Of a stretch of DNA of 64,000 bases, positions 63,675-64,000 are shown piece by piece. The stretch comes from Ilyonectria destructans (Eukaryota > Ascomycota > Sordariomycetes > Hypocreales > Nectriaceae), in the NCBI GenBank assembly GCA_020740775.1, contig JAHEWK010000040.1, positions 124,001 to 188,000 of the forward strand, written 5' to 3'. Position 1 is the first letter of the stretch. Every line of letters starts with the position of its first letter. The notes below the pieces were generated by a model. The model did not search any database, was not told the origin of the DNA, and saw only the letters and a program-made list of their open reading frames with translations. Both the position numbers and the translations under genes were made by a program.

Positions 63675-64000
63675 CTACTGAATCTTTACTACCAGCCGGC
63701 CACTGAATGCATGAGCCGCTACTCTCTCGGGAATGTCCTCGCCTTCTTCCAGCGGCAGTATAGTCAAGTGGCTGACAATGCCATGCTCAGAAACGGCATC
63801 AATCATCTTCTTGATTTCATCCACACTGCAATGAAGAGAACCTTTGACGTTAATCTCACGAAACACAAGGTTGAAGGCGTCAAACTTGAAACCTTCATCT
63901 GGTAGGCCAAGAACTACGCAGGTACCCCTCGGCTGAAGGCGGTGCAATGCCCAGTCAGTGGCAGGGACATTGTCGGTACACACAACTGCACCGTGAAGTC
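63675..64000 (-). CDS. Zinc-type medium-chain alcohol dehydrogenase, C-terminal part
   Basis: The frame is open to the right edge of the window on the minus strand, so only about the last 108 residues are seen. They read HGAVVCTDNVPATDWALHRL, QPRGTCVVLGLPDEGFKFDA, FREINVKGSLHCSVDEIKKM and VSHLTILPLEEGEDIPERVA, ending GRLVVKIQ. The phrases (RL.P.G..V..GLP, I.VKGS..), the helix after them and the final GR.V..I are the end of the NAD(P)-binding domain and C-terminus of zinc-dependent alcohol dehydrogenases such as fungal Adh1/Adh3 types. It would oxidise an alcohol or reduce an aldehyde, probably in the cytosol or mitochondrion. The zinc-binding N-terminal half lies outside the window. Confidence 0.8.
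   Translation of the reverse strand, partial: LHGAVVCTDNVPATDWALHRLQPRGTCVVLGLPDEGFKFDAFNLVFREINVKGSLHCSVDEIKKMIDAVSEHGIVSHLTILPLEEGEDIPERVAAHAFSGRLVVKIQ

Noticed and set aside
1..64000. Starship element (giant mobile element with DUF3435 captain)
   Set aside because: No captain-type tyrosine recombinase start is seen. The only recombinase-related piece (1-945) is a GCR1_C Crypton end, and the DUF3723-like call is weak.
1..64000. tRNA or rRNA genes
   Set aside because: I saw no cloverleaf-compatible sequence with A and B boxes and no rRNA-like segment by eye; a tRNA scan would be needed to be certain.

Overview
The window is eukaryotic: genes carry short (about 50-76 nt) GT-AG introns, and the families are those of filamentous ascomycetes. 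The mix of fungal Crypton, Helitron, hAT, pogo/Fot-like and MULE transposons with plant cell-wall glycosidases and small membrane proteins suggests a Fusarium-like genome, and within it a repeat-rich accessory compartment. This assignment is an inference; no ribosomal RNA or other taxonomic marker is present.

Layout. 1-945: end of a Crypton-type gene. 1233-4807: a complete TIR element with an integrase-like DDE protein (IS3EU-like). 4.8-8.3 kb: relics, a LINE endonuclease scrap and a rhodopsin-fold membrane protein gene. 8.3-10.2 kb: a 5'-truncated hAT (hAT-E). 10.25-18.8 kb: a decayed Helitron on the minus strand, split by an apparently intact MULE (11946-15184). 19.5-20.5 kb: a GH43 arabinanase gene. 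22185-24379: an intact pogo/Fot-like element. 24848-27050: a second pogo-type element broken by a solo LTR. 27171-33844: hAT-B, full of stop codons, with an intact hAT-A inserted in it. 34-36 kb: mariner and LTR relics. 36.2-39.2 kb: two convergent GH43-type secreted glycosidase genes. 39.7-41.6 kb: a tandem duplication and a mariner relic. 41.6-53.7 kb: truncated genes and transposons joined at hAT-F and hAT-C, neither of which has a target-site duplication. 54.3-64 kb: a denser gene block with an amino-acid permease, a broken HpcH/HpaI aldolase, an APC transporter, a secreted serine beta-lactamase-fold hydrolase and the end of a zinc-type alcohol dehydrogenase.

How it fits together. Host genes occur in two small blocks. 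The arabinan block (three GH43-type genes at 19.5, 36.2 and 38.1 kb) would act outside the cell on plant side-chain polysaccharides. The right-hand block (two transporters, hydrolase, aldolase relic, dehydrogenase) looks like uptake and catabolism of small nitrogenous compounds. The rest is layered transposon insertion.

The strongest structural observations are these. Several hAT copies share a short CARRCT-like terminus while each has its own set of subterminal repeats. Four pogo-type termini, including those of a MITE, all carry a 17-bp tandem duplication whose unit differs between families. The 1.2-4.8 kb element has TIRs and a 6-bp duplication matching a rarely described transposon superfamily. 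Two hAT copies sit at junctions between unrelated truncated sequences.
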